Assembly (NCBI GenBank): GCA_902167985.1
Contig: CABHNZ010000001.1
Coordinates: 434,001 to 498,000, forward strand
DNA length: 64,000 bases
Direction: 5' to 3'
DNA from: Shinella sp. UYSO24
GTDB taxonomy: Bacteria > Pseudomonadota > Alphaproteobacteria > Rhizobiales > Rhizobiaceae
In this document: positions 9,814 to 20,523 of the stretch, piece after piece
Layout: every line of letters starts with the position of its first letter
Position numbering within the stretch: the stretch's first letter is position 1
Notes under the pieces: generated by a model
The model's input: only the letters and a program-made list of their open reading frames with translations
Told to the model about the DNA's origin: nothing
The model's database searches: none
Translations under genes and position numbers: made by a program

Positions 9814-10577
9814 ATGACATCCGTTGAAAGCAGCGACCAGAAACCCGATCTTGCCGGCAGGATCGCGCTTGTCACCGGCGCCTCACGCGGCATCGGCTAT
9901 TTCACCGCTCTCGAACTGGCGAAAGCCGGCGCGCATGTGATTGCGACGGCACGCACCGTCGGAGGGCTCGAGGAGCTTGACGATGCGATCAAGGCCATCG
10001 GCGGCACGGCGACGCTGGTGCCCTTCGATCTTTCGGACATGGAAGCGATTGACCGGCTTGGCGCCTCGATCTTCGAGCGCTGGGGCAAGCTCGACATTCT
10101 CGTCGCCAATGCCGGCATTCTCGGCGTCATCTCGCCGCTTGCCCATACGGAAGCGAAGGTGTTCGACGAGGTGATGACCACCAATGTCACCTCCGTCTGG
10201 CGGCTGATCCGCTCGGTGGAGCCGCTGCTACTGAAATCCGATGCCGGGCGGGCGCTGCTGTTTTCCTCGGGTGCCGCCACCAAGGCGCCGGCCTTCTGGG
10301 GCGCCTATGCGATTTCCAAGGCGGCCGTCGAGACGATGGGGCGCATCTGGGCTGCGGAAACCAGCCATACGTCGCTGAAGGTCAACATGGTCAATCCCGG
10401 CGCCACACGCACCGCCATGCGGGCGCGCGCGTGCCGGGTGAAGATCCGCAGATCCTGCCGCATCCGCAGGAGGTGGCCGAAAAGATCCTCTTCCTCGCCT
10501 CCCCCGATCTTCAAGACAGCGGCCGGATGTTCGTGGTCAGGGAAGACCGCATGGTCGATTTCCGCCTCCCCGACTGA
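9814..10577 (+). CDS. SDR family NAD(P)-dependent oxidoreductase (frame broken once)
   Basis: Short-chain dehydrogenase of about 254 residues. Visible features are the cofactor motif TGASRGIG (residues 18-25), NAGILG, the catalytic Ser region LLFSSGAA, and the YxxxK pair in AYAISKAA. Substrate unknown. The frame breaks near 10425-10436, where a CG repeat seems to lack one G; restoring it gives MRARAVPGEDPQILPHPQEVAEKILFLASPDL and the usual SDR ending at TGA 10575. It lies 16 bases before a DedA gene and is probably cotranscribed with it. Rhizobial genomes carry this SDR directly after purF. Confidence 0.9.
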
Positions 10578-10593
10578 CACACGGAGACATCCC

Positions 10594-11188
10594 ATGTCGC
10601 TGCAGGACCTGATGGCCGAATATGGGCCGCTTGCCGTCTTCATCGCGCGCGCGAGGGGGAAACCGCGGCCTTTCTCGGCGGCGTTCTGGCGCACCGGCAT
10701 CTGATGCGTGGTGGCAGGCGGCGGCAGCGGCCTGCGCCGGCTCCTTCGTTGCCGACCAGTTCTTCTTTCTCGCCGGGCGCTATGCGGCAAAGCTTGCCTT
10801 CGTTCAGCGCTTCTCCCGCCAGACGGCGATGCAGCGCGTGACGGGGCTTCTCGAAAAATACCCGACCGGCTTCATCCTCGCCTTCCGTTTCATCTACGGT
10901 ATCCGCATCATCAGCCCGGTGGCGATCGGGCTTTCAAAAGTGCCGGCGCTCAAGTTTCTCGTGCTGAATGCGATTGCCGCCCTTGTCTGGGGTATCGGCA
11001 TTACCGCGATCGGCTACCTCATCGGCAATGCGGTGGAGGAGATTTTTGGACGCCTGCGGCTGCACCGGCATCTTCTGGTCGCGCTCGGCGTCATTCTCGT
11101 CGTCGTCATCGCCGCAGCGCTTGTCGTGCGCTACGGGATGAACCGGGAGCATGACAAGCCGGAAGCCGAAAAGGCGGCCCGGCACTGA
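10594..11188 (+). CDS. DedA/VTT-domain membrane protein (frame broken twice)
   Basis: Inner-membrane protein of the DedA family, about 198 residues after repair; members are linked to undecaprenyl-phosphate or lipid translocation and membrane potential. Conserved segments are EGETAAFLGGVLAHR, the DQFFFLAGRY-like GSFVADQFFFLAGR, FRFIYGIRIISPVAIG, and ALVWGIGITAIGYLIG. Two missing bases explain the breaks: near 10648-10658 (CG-rich run before GAG GGG GAA) and near 10704 (one G before TGG TGG). ATG 10594 matches the repaired frame. The Lys/Glu/Arg-rich tail after the last helix is cytoplasmic by inference. Confidence 0.87.
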
Positions 11189-11219
11189 AGCGCGTCGCGA
11201 TCTTTCAGATCCCGCATCT

Positions 11220-11864
11220 TCAGGTGCTCAGCCCGCCGGCCACGAGCGGCTCGATCATCAGCCGGGCATTCTCAGTAAGCCTTTCGGCAAGATCCGGCCT
11301 GTCCTGATCCAGCTGGCGGATCGCCTTCAGCGCGTAGAGAAGCGTCCATGCCCGCGGATCGATCTCCTCCGGCAGCGGCTTCCTCGATGAGGCGGCGAGG
11401 ATCGCGGTCAGGCGTTGCAGCATGGTGTCGCGCAGGCCGCCGCGCTTTTCCGCGCCGCCCTCCTGCGCATCGACCAGGGCAAGGGCGGCCGCCCTCTCCT
11501 CCCGCAATCCCAGCATCATCCTCACCAGCGCGTCCGCCGTCTGGCCCGGCGGGACATCTCCCGCCGCCGACGCGATGCGATCGAGCTCGGCCATCAGCAG
11601 GGCGCCATAACGCTCGATGATCGCCGCTGCCAGAACCTCCTTGGTCGGGAAGAAACGGTAGAGCGAGCCGATCGCCGTATTCGCCCTTGCCGCGACCTCC
11701 GTCATCGTCACGGCGGCATAGCCGCGCTCGGCAAACAGCGCGATCGCCGTGTCGACGATCAGCGCCACACGCTCGTGGCCGCGCTTGCGTTTGGGCGCGA
11801 CGGCAGACGTGGATGCGGGCAAAGGCGCGTGTTCATCGCCATCCGGGGCAGAAGCCATTGACAT
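11220..11864 (-). CDS. TetR/AcrR family transcriptional regulator
   Basis: One-component repressor-type regulator of about 214 residues. The N-terminal helix-turn-helix spans roughly residues 30-78 and includes ALFAERGYAAVTMTEVAARA and IGSLYRFFPTKEVL, close to the TetR consensus. The C-terminal ligand domain is not assignable. Several starts are in frame (TTG 11882, ATG 11876, 11864, 11858); I prefer 11864 because AGGA lies about 8 bases upstream and because the operator-like repeats then fall outside most of the coding region. It is divergent from the YecD-like hydrolase gene, which it probably controls along with itself. Confidence 0.88.
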   Translation of the reverse strand: MSMASAPDGDEHAPLPASTSAVAPKRKRGHERVALIVDTAIALFAERGYAAVTMTEVAARANTAIGSLYRFFPTKEVLAAAIIERYGALLMAELDRIASAAGDVPPGQTADALVRMMLGLREERAAALALVDAQEGGAEKRGGLRDTMLQRLTAILAASSRKPLPEEIDPRAWTLLYALKAIRQLDQDRPDLAERLTENARLMIEPLVAGGLST

Positions 11865-11911
11865 TTGCGAGGGCATCCTCAAATAACTATTTGCGAGCTA
11901 TCCTCGCATTT
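11863..11911. promoter_or_regulatory. Pair of operator-like repeats in the tetR-hydrolase intergenic region
   Basis: Two related partial palindromes start at 11863 and 11889, 26 bases apart: ATTTGCGAG-ggc-ATCCTC-AAATA and ATTTGCGAG-ct-ATCCTC-GCATTT. The second has a perfect TGCGAG/CTCGCA dyad. Size, symmetry and position beside a TetR gene fit binding sites for its product. Confidence 0.6.
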
Positions 11912-12017
11912 CATTCGTCCTATCACGCGGCGCGGCTTACGTCACCCCATGCGTCAATCAAGCGTCATCCCAAGACTGGCGCCTTTGCCCGCCGCCGAGC
12001 CTAGAGAGATATCGATC

Positions 12018-12580
12018 ATGACCCATACTTTCGATGCCAAAACCACAGCCCTCGTGCTGATCGACCTGCAGAACGGCATTCTCGCCATGGACACGGCGCC
12101 CTACCCGACGGCCGACGTGCTGGAAAAAGGCAAGGCGCTTGCGGCACGCTTTCGTGATGCGGGCGCTGCCGTCGTGCTCGTCAATGTCGATTTCGGGCCC
12201 GGCATGGGCAATGCGCCGCGCAATGCCACCGATGCCGGTTTGTCGCCCGCGACCTGCCCGCCGCATGGTCGGCGCTGGCCGATGGCCTTGCGGCCCCGTC
12301 CGATCTTCTCGTCACCAAGGCGCAGTGGGGCGCATTCTACGGCACCGATCTCGACCTGAAACTGCGACGCCGCGGCATCAGGACCATCGTGATCGCCGGT
12401 ATCGCCACCAATTTCGGTGTGGAATCCACCACCCGCTCCGGCTGGGAGCATGGCTATGACATGGTCGTCGTCGAGGATGGCTGCACCACGGTGTCGAAGG
12501 AGCTGCACGGGATGGCGATGACCGCGATCTTCCCGCGGATCGCGCGGGTGGTGAAGGCCGACGAGGTGGCGCTGGCCTGA
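12018..12580 (+). CDS. YecD-like isochorismatase-family hydrolase (frame broken once)
   Basis: Isochorismatase-fold hydrolase of about 187 residues. The catalytic Asp lies in LVLIDLQNGI and the Lys in VTKAQWGAFYGTDLD. At the position where cysteine hydrolases carry the nucleophile the sequence reads GIATNFGVESTTR, with Gly instead of Cys, as in E. coli YecD and true isochorismatases, so I would not call it a cysteine hydrolase. The C-terminal FPRIARVVKADEV also resembles YecD. The frame breaks near 12243-12250 (one base missing in TCGCCCGCG). It is transcribed away from the TetR gene. Substrate unknown. Confidence 0.88.
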
Positions 12581-13059
12581 ACCGGCCGGCAGGCAGGCGT
12601 TCAGGCGAGATCAGCATCGCAAGGTGCGGATGCATTGCCGCGGTCGGGCTCCAGGCTGGGGCCCGACACAAAGCACCCGACATGGCACAGGGCACAGGGC
12701 ACAGGGCACAGGGCACAGGGCACAGGGCACAGGGCACAGGACGGGCGACAAGGCAGGTCACAAGGCAAGCCTCAAGTCGGGCCACAGGTCAGGCCGCCAA
12801 CTCTGCCCCCCAACTCTGGCCCCCAACTCTGGCCCCGGCTCTGGCCATAAGACAGGCCTTGACCAAACCCCTTGACCTATCCCCTGGCGCGCGCCATAAC
12901 CCTTGCCATGAAGACGGCGATTTCCATCTGCGGGATCATTATTCGTTAGCGCTCGCGCTGGCCCGGCCGTTCTCGTCTCTCGAAAACCCTTGAAGACAAC
13001 GCCCCGGTCCGGTGGTAGCGGTCGTTTACGTCTGACAAGACTTTTGGGAGAAATTTTCG
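12581..13059. other. Gene-free region with repeats and possible cysS leader
   Basis: 479 bases without a credible gene. It contains the eight-copy heptamer array at 12684-12739, then a degenerate 14-base repeat of the type CCAACTCTGGCCCC (about 12798-12845). A promoter-like pair TTGACC (12872) and CATAAC (12895), spaced by 17 bases, could drive cysS. A 13-codon open frame (12908-12949, starting MKTAI) lies between it and cysS but has no clear ribosome-binding site. Confidence 0.55.
12684..12739. repeat. Heptanucleotide tandem repeat, GGCACAG x8
   Basis: Eight perfect head-to-tail copies of the 7-mer GGCACAG, with related decayed units after it (for example GGTCACAAGGC). It is non-coding, between the hydrolase and cysS. 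Two other 7-bp arrays in the window begin with GGC (58403 and 60180). Confidence 0.97.
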
Positions 13060-14448
13060 ATGAGCGCCACGCTCCGGCTCTACAATACCTTGACCCGCGA
13101 GAAGACGGCTTTTTCGCCGATCGACGCCGATAACGTGCGCATGTATGTCTGCGGCCCGACGGTCTATGATTTCGCCCATATCGGCAATGCCCGCCCGGTC
13201 ATCGTCTTCGACGTGCTGTTCCGGCTGCTTGGCCATGTCTATGGCGACAACCACGTCACCTATGCGCGCAACATCACCGACGTGGATGACAAGATCAATG
13301 CGCGGGCGCTGCGCGACTTTCCGCATTTGCCGCTGAACGACGCCATCCATCAGGTGACGGAAAAGACGGCGGCGCAGTTTCATGCGGATGTCGCAGCGCT
13401 TGGCTGCGTTCCCCCGACGATCGAACCGCGCGCCACCGACAATATTTCGCAGATGATCGAGATCATCGAGAAGCTGATCGGCAATGGTCATGCCTATGTG
13501 GCGGAAGGCGAAGTGCTGTTCGACACCAAGTCGATGACCGATTACGGACAGCTCTCCAAGCGTCCGCTCGACGAGCAGCAGGCGGGCGCACGCATCGCCG
13601 TCGACGTTCACAAGAAGAACCCCGGCGATTTCGTGCTCTGGAAGCTGTCTTCCGAGAACGAACCCGGCTGGGAAAGCCCCTGGGGCCGCGGCCGCCCGGG
13701 CTGGCATATCGAATGCTCGGCGATGAGCGGCCGCTATCTCGGCGAGGTCTTCGATATTCATGGCGGCGGGCTCGACCTGATCTTCCCGCATCATGAAAAC
13801 GAGATCGCCCAGTCGCGCTGCGCCCATGGCACCGAGGTGATGGCAAACGTCTGGATGCATAACGGCTTCGTGCAGGTCGAAGGCCGTAAGATGTCGAAAT
13901 CCGACGGCAATTTCATCACCATCAACCAGTTGCTCGAGACGGAAGATTTCGGCGGCCGCAAATGGCCGGGCGATGTGCTTCGCCTTGCCATGCTGATGAC
14001 GCATTACCGCGAGCCGATCGACTTTTCGGTGAAGCGTCTGGAAGAGGCCGAGCGGCTGTTTTCGAAATGGCCGGCGGCCGAGCTTGATGGCGATGTCGCA
14101 CCGGCACCGGCCGTCCTCGATGCGCTGTCCGACGATCTCAACACGGTGGCCGCCGTGCAGGCGCTGCATGCGCTGGCGCAGGAGGCCAATGCCGACAAGT
14201 CGCTGCTGCCGGTATTTGCCGCCAGCGCCGCGCTTCTCGGTGTGTTGCCGAAGAAGACGGAAGTCGACGAGGCGCTTGCCCATGCCGTCGATGCGCTGGT
14301 TGCCATGCGGCTTGAAATGCTGAAGGCGAAGAATTTTGCCGAGGCCGACAAGATCCGCAACGAACTGGCCGACAAGGGCATCCAGCTGAAGGACGGCAAG
14401 GATGCGGCGACGGGTGAGCGGGTAACGACCTGGGAGGTGAAGAGGTAG
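13060..14448 (+). CDS. cysS: Cysteine--tRNA ligase
   Basis: Class I aminoacyl-tRNA synthetase charging tRNA-Cys, 462 residues, intact. The zinc-binding Cys and first motif lie in [10 protein letters not shown] (about residues 28-37), the HIGH-type motif is HIGN in FAHIGNARP, further zinc ligands lie around ECSAMS and HHENEIAQS, and KMSKS appears as [10 protein letters not shown] (about 277-286). A helical DALR-type domain follows and the C-terminus has [22 protein letters not shown]. Normal length. The ATG is preceded by GGGAGAAA, a good ribosome-binding site. Confidence 0.98.
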   Translation: MSATLRLYNTLTREKTAFSPIDADNVRMYVCGPTVYDFAHIGNARPVIVFDVLFRLLGHVYGDNHVTYARNITDVDDKINARALRDFPHLPLNDAIHQVTEKTAAQFHADVAALGCVPPTIEPRATDNISQMIEIIEKLIGNGHAYVAEGEVLFDTKSMTDYGQLSKRPLDEQQAGARIAVDVHKKNPGDFVLWKLSSENEPGWESPWGRGRPGWHIECSAMSGRYLGEVFDIHGGGLDLIFPHHENEIAQSRCAHGTEVMANVWMHNGFVQVEGRKMSKSDGNFITINQLLETEDFGGRKWPGDVLRLAMLMTHYREPIDFSVKRLEEAERLFSKWPAAELDGDVAPAPAVLDALSDDLNTVAAVQALHALAQEANADKSLLPVFAASAALLGVLPKKTEVDEALAHAVDALVAMRLEMLKAKNFAEADKIRNELADKGIQLKDGKDAATGERVTTWEVKR

Positions 14449-14541
14449 CCGCAAGGCTATCTCTTGCTGTCCCGCGTCTTTGAGGGAACCTTTTCAGGGT
14501 GAGACGCTTCGGCAGGAACTGGAATTGAGGGGGAGGACGCG

Positions 14542-15086
14542 ATGACAGATCTTGGCAACGGGATTGGAACCGGGGGCAGTGTGTTCACCGGCGGATGCCA
14601 GTGCGGCGCGATCCGCTTCCGTCTTGAAGGCCGGCCGAAGGACGTGTCGATCTGCCATTGCCGCATGTGCCAGAAGGCATTCGGCGGCTATTACGCACCG
14701 CTCGTTTCTTCCCGCGGGCTCGATCTCACATGGACGCGCGGGAAGCTCAGGCATTTCGCCTCGTCCAACCATGTGCGGCGCGGCTTTTGCGAGAACTGCG
14801 GCACGCCGATGACCTATGAGGCGGAGGACGGGATTGCCATTGCAGCCGGTGCCTTCGATACGCCATCGGCCCTGCCTCCGATCATCCAGTTCGGTACGGA
14901 GGCAAAGATCGGCTTTGTCGATCACCTGCATCAATTGCCGGCGCGGCAGACGATGGACGACATCAATTCCGCCCCTTTCCTCGCCGACATCCGATCCTAC
15001 CAGCATCCCGACCATGACACCCCAAATTGGGAGACGGCAAGCTGGCCACCGACAAAATATGACGAACCAGCCAAGGAGAACGACTA

Positions 15087-15087
<1 letters not shown>
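14542..15087 (+). CDS. GFA family protein (first of three)
   Basis: Zinc-binding protein of the GFA/CENP-V family, 181 residues. Family Cys pattern: GGCQCGAIRF (CxC), ICHCRMCQKAFGG (CxxC after HC) and RGFCENCGTPM (CxxC). The family includes glutathione-dependent formaldehyde-activating enzyme, but most members have no proven activity. The next gene encodes a close paralogue, and the two overlap at the stop/start (15084-15090), so they are translated as a coupled pair with the peptidase gene after them. An AGGGGGAGG stretch upstream supports ATG 14542. Confidence 0.88.
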
Positions 15088-16591
<1,504 letters not shown>

Positions 16592-16633
16592 CAGACAAGA
16601 AGAAACAAGAAAGACGCTCTTCGGAGGAGCACC

Positions 16634-18250
16634 ATGACACGCGAACGCATCCATCTCTTCGACACGACATTGCGCGACGGCCAGCAGACGCCGGGCGTCG
16701 ATTTCTCCGTCGAGGACAAGATTGCCATTTCGGCGATGCTGGATGCGTTCGGCTTCGATTATGTCGAAGGCGGCTATCCCGGCGCCAACCCGACCGATAC
16801 CGCCTTCTTCAGCGAAAAACGCACGACACGGGCGAAATTCACCGCCTTCGGCATGACCAAGCGCGCCGGTATTTCCGCCTCCAACGATCCGGGCCTTGCA
16901 ACTCTGCTGCAAGCGAAGGCAGACGCGATCTGTTTCGTGGCGAAAAGCTGGGATTATCATGTCGCTGTGGCACTCGGCTGCAGCAATGAGGAAAACCTCG
17001 CCTCCATCCATGAGAGTGTCGCGGCGGCAAAGGCGGCCGGGCGCGAGGCGCTGGTGGATTGCGAGCATTTCTTCGACGGCTACAAGGCAAATGCCGATTA
17101 TGCGCTCGCCTGCGCCAAGACCGCCTTTGCGGCCGGCGCCCGCTGGATCGTGCTCTGCGACACCAATGGCGGTACGCAGCCGGAGGAAGTGCGCGAGATC
17201 GTCTCGGCCGTCATTGCGGCGGGCATTCCCGGCTCAGCGCTCGGTATTCACGCGCATGACGATACCGGACAGGCCGTCGCCAATTCGCTGGCCGCGATCG
17301 AGGCGGGCTGTCGGCAGGTGCAGGGCACGCTGAACGGCATAGGCGAGCGCTGCGGCAATGCCAATCTCGTGACGCTGATCGCGACGCTCTGTCTCAAGGA
17401 GTTTTACGCCAGCCGCTTTGATATCGGGGTGGATGCGGAAGGGCTTGCCGGGCTGACGCGCCTCAGCCATTCCTTCGACGAGCTGTTGAACCGCTCGCCC
17501 AACCATCAGGCGCCCTATGTCGGCGCTTCGGCCTTTGCCACCAAGGCGGGCATCCATGCCTCGGCACTTCTGAAGGATCCACGCACCTACGAGCATGTGG
17601 AGCCGCAAAGCGTCGGCAACCTGCGCAAGGTGATGGTCTCGGATCAGGGCGGCAAGTCGAACTTTCTCGATGCCCTGAAACGCCGGGGGATCACGGTTGC
17701 CAAGGATGATCCGAAGCTCGACCTCCTGATCTCCATGGTCAAGGAGCGCGAGGCTTCCGGTTACGCTTACGAGGGAGCCGATGCGAGTTTCGAGCTTCTG
17801 GCGCGCCGCACGCTCGGCACCATTCCGGAATTTTTCACGGTCGACGGATTTCGCGTCATGGTGGAGCGCCGTTTCGACAGTGTCGGGCGGGTGAAGACCG
17901 TCTCGGAAGCGGTTGTGCGGATCGTCATCGACGGCGTGCAGCATATGTCGGTGGCGGAAGGCGATGGCCCGGTCAACGCGCTCGACCTGGCGCTGCGCAA
18001 GGATTTCGGCAAATACCAGAACGAGATCGACGATCTGGTACTCGCCGACTTCAAGGTGCGTATCCTGAACGGTGGCACGGAGGCGATCACCCGCGTCCTG
18101 ATCGAATCCACCGATAGTAGCGGCGTGCGCTGGTGGACGGTCGGCGTGTCGGAAAACATCATCGACGCGTCTTTCCAGGCACTGATGGATTCCGTCGTCT
18201 ACAAGCTGATGAAGAACCGGGAACTGGCCGGGAGAATTGCCGCGGAGTGA
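16634..18250 (+). CDS. cimA: Citramalate synthase
   Basis: Condenses pyruvate and acetyl-CoA to (R)-citramalate, giving a threonine-independent route to 2-oxobutyrate and isoleucine. The 538 residues start with the HMGL-like TIM barrel: FDTTLRDGQQTPGVDFS, HAHDDTGQAVAN, and GTLNGIGERCGNANL. The C-terminal LeuA dimer/regulatory domain (about 400-538) fits the CimA (TIGR00977) group rather than isopropylmalate synthase. A GGAGGAGC site precedes the ATG. Intact. Confidence 0.93.
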   Translation: MTRERIHLFDTTLRDGQQTPGVDFSVEDKIAISAMLDAFGFDYVEGGYPGANPTDTAFFSEKRTTRAKFTAFGMTKRAGISASNDPGLATLLQAKADAICFVAKSWDYHVAVALGCSNEENLASIHESVAAAKAAGREALVDCEHFFDGYKANADYALACAKTAFAAGARWIVLCDTNGGTQPEEVREIVSAVIAAGIPGSALGIHAHDDTGQAVANSLAAIEAGCRQVQGTLNGIGERCGNANLVTLIATLCLKEFYASRFDIGVDAEGLAGLTRLSHSFDELLNRSPNHQAPYVGASAFATKAGIHASALLKDPRTYEHVEPQSVGNLRKVMVSDQGGKSNFLDALKRRGITVAKDDPKLDLLISMVKEREASGYAYEGADASFELLARRTLGTIPEFFTVDGFRVMVERRFDSVGRVKTVSEAVVRIVIDGVQHMSVAEGDGPVNALDLALRKDFGKYQNEIDDLVLADFKVRILNGGTEAITRVLIESTDSSGVRWWTVGVSENIIDASFQALMDSVVYKLMKNRELAGRIAAE

Positions 18251-18318
18251 GAGGCACGCGCTTCGCACATCAATAGCATCCTTTAACGCCTCACCTCTAA
18301 CGCCCCACTTGCGCCTCG

Positions 18319-18336
18319 ATTGTCAGATATGACAAT
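18319..18336. promoter_or_regulatory. Perfect palindrome, probable higBA operator
   Basis: ATTGTCA-GATA-TGACAAT is a perfect 7+7 inverted repeat that ends 8 bases before the start of the toxin gene. HigA-type antitoxins bind such dyads to autorepress the operon. The palindrome also overlaps a possible -10 (GACAATAT), so binding would block transcription. Confidence 0.75.
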
Positions 18337-18344
18337 ATCGTCGC

Positions 18345-18678
18345 ATGCGCGAAGTTGCTTGGATCAAGGCGGCATTGAAGGATTTCGGGGATTTCCCGAA
18401 GCCCGTGCAGGCACGCATGGCCGATGCGCTGGCAATTGCCGCGATTGGGCAGAAGGCTGATATTGCCAAACCGCTCAAGGGATTGGGCGCGGGCGTGTTC
18501 GAGATCGCCCTGCCCTACGCTCTGATGCCTACAGGGCCGTCTATGCGGTGCAGCTGGGTGACGCGATCTGGGTGATCCACGCCTTCCAGAAGAAATCCAC
18601 GAGCGGCATCGCGACGCCGCAAAGGAGATCGATCTCGTCAGGGAACGGCTCAAACGACTGAAGGAGATGCTGGGATGA
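18345..18678 (+). CDS. HigB-like (phage Gp49-type) toxin, frame broken twice
   Basis: Toxin of about 111 residues from the RelE superfamily branch usually called phage-derived Gp49-like. It starts REVAWIKAALKDF and has PLKGLGAGVFEIALPYASDAYRAVYAVQLGDAIWVIHAFQKKS when read with one base restored near 18518 (before TCT GAT GCC). A second missing A near 18622 restores TPQKEIDLVRERL. Both sites are short base runs, so base-calling error is likelier than decay. The toxin precedes the antitoxin, as in higBA, and the two overlap by ATGA at 18675. Its target would be mRNA by family knowledge. Confidence 0.85.
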
Positions 18679-19018
18679 CCGAGGATGAAATGGAAATCGT
18701 TCGCGGCAGCGGAAACATCTATGCCGATCTCGGCCATCCGGATGCCGACGCGAAGCTGATGAAGGCAGAACTGGCGGCCGATATCATTGCCACGCTCGAT
18801 CGTCGCAAGCTGACGGCCCGCGAGGGCGAGGCACTGACCGGCATCACAGCGGCCGATCTTTCGCGCATCCGCAATGCCGATCTCGGCCGTTTTACCATAG
18901 ACAGGCTGATCCGGGTGGCCAATGCGCTTGGCGCCGGGCGACGATCAGGATCACAGCGGCGAAGACAACACCGAAGAGCCAAGCTGACGACAATGGACAT
19001 GGGATCGCGGCCGAATAA
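18675..19018 (+). CDS. HigA-like XRE antitoxin (frame broken once)
   Basis: Helix-turn-helix antitoxin of about 114 residues. The DNA-binding part is LKAELAADIIATLDRRKLTAREGEALTGITAADLSRIRNADLGRFTIDRLIRVANALGA. The raw frame runs into low-quality sequence, but restoring one base near 18936-18941 gives ARATIRITAAKT and a stop at 19016, the usual HigA ending. It overlaps the toxin gene by 4 bases. It is likely to bind the palindrome at 18319-18336. Confidence 0.85.
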
Positions 19019-19188
19019 AGCGTGCCGTTGCCGCCCTCGGCTCTTCCCTGACCTGCCACCCGCTGGCCCGCCGGCAAGGACCAATCATCTGCGCGCACGA
19101 TGCGATGCTTCACCGAAATGAATTGGCCTGACGATCCCGGTTGCTCTAGAGAGACCGGCATCATCCCGCCATTTGCCGGAATTATGCC

Positions 19189-20139
19189 ATGGCCACCGAT
19201 ACCGCTTCGCCCGCAACGCCGAACGAGGATACGCCGCGCGGCTTTGCCTTTGCGCTGACGGCCTATTTCCTCTGGGGGTTCCTGCCCTTCTATTTCAAGG
19301 CGACGGCGCATCTTCCCTCGCTCGAAGTTTTGGCGCACCGGGCCGTCTGGGCCGTGCCGGTCGCAGGTGCGGTGCTGATCGCCCTTGGTCGCACCGCAGA
19401 CCTGAAGGCTGCCTTCCGCTCGCCGCGGATGATCGCCATGGCCTCCGTCACGGCAGCGCTCATTACCGCCAATTGGGGGATCTATGTCTGGGCGGTCGCC
19501 GCCGGCCATGCGCTCGATGCGGCACTCGGCTATTTCATCAATCCGCTGTTCAGCCTGCTGCTGGCCGCCGTCGTCCTGAAAGAGCGGCTTACACGATCGC
19601 AGATCGTGTCGATCGGGCTTGTCGTCATCGCGGTTGCCATTCTGACCTGGGGAGCCGGCGGCTTGCCGCTGGTATCGATCGGGCTGACGCTCTCCTGGGG
19701 CACATACGCCCTGCTTCGCAAGACCCTGCCGATCGGCCCCAACCAGGGGTTTTTCCTCGAAGTGTCGCTGATCAGCGTGCCCTGCCTTGCCTATATCCTC
19801 TATCTGGAAGGCAGCGGACAGGGGCATCTCTTCACCTCCAGCGGCACCGATACGTTCCTTCTCATCTTTTCCGGCGTCATCACCGCCGGGCCGCTGATGA
19901 TCTACGCAAACGGCGCGAAACTGCTGAAACTCTCGACCATAGCCGTGATGCAGTATCTCGTGCCCTCGATGATCTTTCTGACCGCCATCTTCGTCTTTCA
20001 CGAGCCGTTGAGCACGGTGAAACTCGTCTCCTTCTCCTTGATCTGGCTGGCACTCGTCATCTACACCGTACCGATGCTGCGCCGCACGCGCGCAGTCCAG
20101 CCAAGCCCACCAAGCCCGCCCGCCAGCCCCTCGGAGTAA
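19189..20139 (+). CDS. rarD: RarD/EamA family drug-metabolite transporter
   Basis: Inner-membrane permease of 316 residues with ten predicted helices in two EamA repeats. The N-terminal FALTAYFLWGFLPFYFK and LEVLAHRAVWAVPVA are diagnostic of the RarD group (chloramphenicol-sensitive protein), as is INPLFSLLLAAVVLKERLT in the middle. Substrate unknown. The C-terminal tail is P/S-rich. It lies 4 bases upstream of a cupin gene on the same strand. Intact. Confidence 0.9.
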   Translation: MATDTASPATPNEDTPRGFAFALTAYFLWGFLPFYFKATAHLPSLEVLAHRAVWAVPVAGAVLIALGRTADLKAAFRSPRMIAMASVTAALITANWGIYVWAVAAGHALDAALGYFINPLFSLLLAAVVLKERLTRSQIVSIGLVVIAVAILTWGAGGLPLVSIGLTLSWGTYALLRKTLPIGPNQGFFLEVSLISVPCLAYILYLEGSGQGHLFTSSGTDTFLLIFSGVITAGPLMIYANGAKLLKLSTIAVMQYLVPSMIFLTAIFVFHEPLSTVKLVSFSLIWLALVIYTVPMLRRTRAVQPSPPSPPASPSE

Positions 20140-20143
20140 GTCC

Positions 20144-20473
20144 ATGCAATTGTCCGATTTCGCCTTCGCCACCACCGACTGGTCGAAGGTCGAGCCCACG
20201 CAGCACAGCGCCGAAGCCGGCACGGCGACATGGCGCACGCAGCATTTCGGCGGCATCCGGGTTCGTATCGTCGAATATTCGGCGGGTTATCTGGCCGACC
20301 ACTGGTGCGAGAAGGGCCATGTGGTGATGTGCCTCGAAGGCGAACTCAATACCGAGCTTGCCGATGGCCGCACCTTCACGCTGACGCCCGGCATGAGCTA
20401 TCAGGTTGCCGACAAGGCCGAGCCGCATCGCTCGTCCAGCAAGATCGGCGCGAAGCTTTTCATCGTCGACTGA
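20144..20473 (+). CDS. DHCW-motif cupin fold protein
   Basis: Small cupin of 109 residues. The name-giving motif is at DHWCEKGHVVMCLEGEL (residues 47-63) and the second cupin strand set at LTPGMSYQVADKAEPHRSSS. Small cupins of this type bind a metal and have no agreed reaction. It begins 4 bases after the rarD stop, so it is cotranscribed with it. Confidence 0.85.
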   Translation: MQLSDFAFATTDWSKVEPTQHSAEAGTATWRTQHFGGIRVRIVEYSAGYLADHWCEKGHVVMCLEGELNTELADGRTFTLTPGMSYQVADKAEPHRSSSKIGAKLFIVD

Positions 20474-20523
20474 GACGGTGTTTCGCCGGCCGCCAATTCA
20501 TTGCGCAGCCGGCTTTCTCGTCC

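Noticed and set aside
12624..12993. Frames made of HRAQGTG-like repeats across the heptamer array
   Set aside because: A 7-bp repeat reads in all three frames; no start signal or conserved sequence, so it is non-coding.
18892..20256. 454-codon minus-strand open frame opposite rarD and higA
   Set aside because: No recognisable domain, no ribosome-binding site, and the plus strand has clear families over the same stretch.
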